Shown here: positions 31,101 through 32,305 of the stretch, piece after piece
Layout: each line of letters opens with the position of its first letter
How positions within the stretch are numbered: position 1 is the first letter of the stretch
Source: Nemertoderma westbladi
Lineage: Eukaryota; Xenacoelomorpha; Nemertodermatida; Nemertodermatidae
Direction: 5' to 3'
NCBI GenBank assembly: GCA_032718475.1
Contig: JAUCBJ010004785.1
Location: forward strand, 1-32,305
DNA length: 32,305 bases
Position numbers and translations under genes: made by a program
The notes under the pieces: model-generated
The model's input: only the letters and a program-made list of their open reading frames with translations
What the model was told of the DNA's origin: nothing
The model's database searches: none

Positions 31101-32187
31101 AATAAACTATACAGTAGGTTGTGTTTACGAGGATGGTAACGACCTGCAGTTCTACAGTTTAACCTTCTTCCATATTTTTAATTTGTAATCCTTTGGAAGT
31201 GATATTTGGCAGGTATATACCACAACCTGAGCCTTATATTACGTTGTACTTAGGGGAAATTCGACGCAAATAACAGCTGATTACTCTCAAAAATAAAACT
31301 GGAACCTGTTCTATTGTGTTAGTTTATTGTTTTGTTAGTTATATAGCTAATATATTATTATATAGCTTGTTAGAAAGGTCTCGCCCAAACTCGTTGCAAA
31401 GTAATACTCAGCTGTCTGAAGTTCCACCGTCTGCCGCTAGAGGGCGAATTGTCCGATAGTGAAAACCTGATATCATTTGGTTCTTTTTAATGCTTTGGTA
31501 GCTATCTACTACACCATAGGCTGTATGTTTACGGAGTCGCAGTGTCTTCTAGAATTCCCCAGTCTACCGCTAGAGGGCAAAATGTTTGGAAGTGAACATA
31601 TTCTTCAACTTTGTTATTTAAAATCAGTTTAGACTGAAACTTCATAGGCATCTACTACAGCATAGGCTGTATCTTTACGGAGTCACAGAATCATCACAGT
31701 TCCCCAGTCTAATTGGGGGATGAAATGTCTGAAAGAGGAAACCTACAATTTTGTTCTTTATGAATGTTTTTTTGCTGATACTTTGCACTTGGCAGAGGAC
31801 TACTACAGCACAGTCTTCGTGTTTGGGGAGGACGCTAACCAGTGCAGAATTATGCAGTTGCCAGTAGGAGTTTCTGCTGTGACCTGTTGCACTATAGGTT
31901 GTGTTTGCGAGGATGCTAACCACTACTCTGCAGTTATGCAGTTTTCCACTAAGGGGAAAATATCACACACAGTTAAAACCTTTTCCCATTTTATTATTTG
32001 TAATCCATTGGATGTGTTACTTGGTAGGTATCTACTACAATATAAAGCCTTATGTTTATTATTGTATGTAGCTGCAACTAAAACGGAATCAGTCTGATAG
32101 TCTTGTGTAAAGTTTTGTTAAGTGAATTAATTTATTTATTTATGTTTGATATTGTCCATTTATTGATTGACTGTATATAGCTTGTGA

Positions 32188-32225
32188 ACTAGAAAGCCGT
32201 GGCCGAAGGCCACGGGCTTTCTAGT
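32188..32225 (+). other. Terminal hairpin closing the array
   Basis: ACTAGAAAGCC-GTGGCC, loop GAA, GGCCAC-GGGCTTTCTAGT. CTAG at 32221-32224 is followed by TTGTTATTATAAAG, which is not element sequence. The array therefore ends here, with a T next to CTAG as Helitron insertions show. Confidence 0.75.
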
Positions 32226-32305
32226 TGTTATTATAAAGATCGTCTGCCTGCGTTTAAGAAATATATTTAAATACAAAACAGGACGAACACAATGAGGCTT
32301 ATAAT
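32226..32305. other. Flanking sequence after the array
   Basis: Eighty bases that match none of the repeats in the window, with no gene visible. Confidence 0.5.

Larger units (their letters stand above)
26051..32224 (+). mobile_element. Rolling-circle-type element A3, interrupted by a LINE and mosaic with B
   Basis: It starts TATATATATAAATATCATG and has the family A 5' module. The LINE interrupts it at 26359-29887; family A sequence resumes at TCGAGGCAAATTTTATGC. About seven A-type core repeats follow (30.1-31.1 kb). From about 31366 to 31730 the sequence switches to B type (TAGAAAGGTCTCGCCC, CCGCTAGAGGGCGAA), then back to A before the A-type hairpin and CTAG at 32221-32224. The base after CTAG is T, as expected for a Helitron inserted into an AT site. 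Without the LINE the element is about 2.63 kb. Confidence 0.65.

Overview
This window is repeat-rich, AT-leaning, intron-containing metazoan DNA, most likely from a marine invertebrate. Evidence for an animal genome is a pair of phase-1 lectin-like exons with GT/AG splice sites, a PIF/Harbinger transposon carrying transposase and Myb-like genes, a non-LTR retrotransposon, and long rolling-circle-type repeats of the DINE-1/HINE or bivalve 'pearl' style. The species cannot be fixed from sequence alone. There are no bacterial operons, CRISPR arrays or convincing RNA genes.

Layout. 1-2330: unique sequence, then a decayed LTR-retrotransposon relic on the minus strand (LTR end, primer-binding site, gag-like pseudogene). 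2479-9074: two exons of one host gene on the minus strand, each a complete LamG/concanavalin-A-like domain of about 222 codons and about 70% identical. The intron between them holds a complete 3,268-bp Harbinger element (4563-7830, CTG target duplication), which itself contains a nested palindromic MITE (4881-5105). 9075-11696: no recognisable gene. 11697-12568: tandem repeat of about 145-165 bp units. 12633-15206: a broken minus-strand gag-like gene of about 850 codons with three CCHC zinc knuckles.

15701-32225 is the most unusual part. It is a head-to-tail series of two families (A and B) of putative non-autonomous rolling-circle elements. Complete units start with TC, have a TATATATAAAT block, a (GTCT)n microsatellite and a 5' module, then a core of about 147-bp tandem repeats, and end in a long hairpin and CTAG. 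Four junctions read CTAG|TC with nothing between. Most core repeats carry the same-orientation motif CCGCTAGRGGGCG, which closely resembles the animal CTCF-binding consensus; by eye there are about 55 copies in 16 kb. A 3.5-kb RTE-like LINE (26359-29887) interrupts the sixth element with a perfect 13-bp target duplication.

The only apparently intact host coding sequence is the two LamG exons. The transposon genes all carry frameshifts or stops. The history inferred is exon duplication, then Harbinger and MITE insertions in the intron, and separately a growing rolling-circle array later hit by a LINE.
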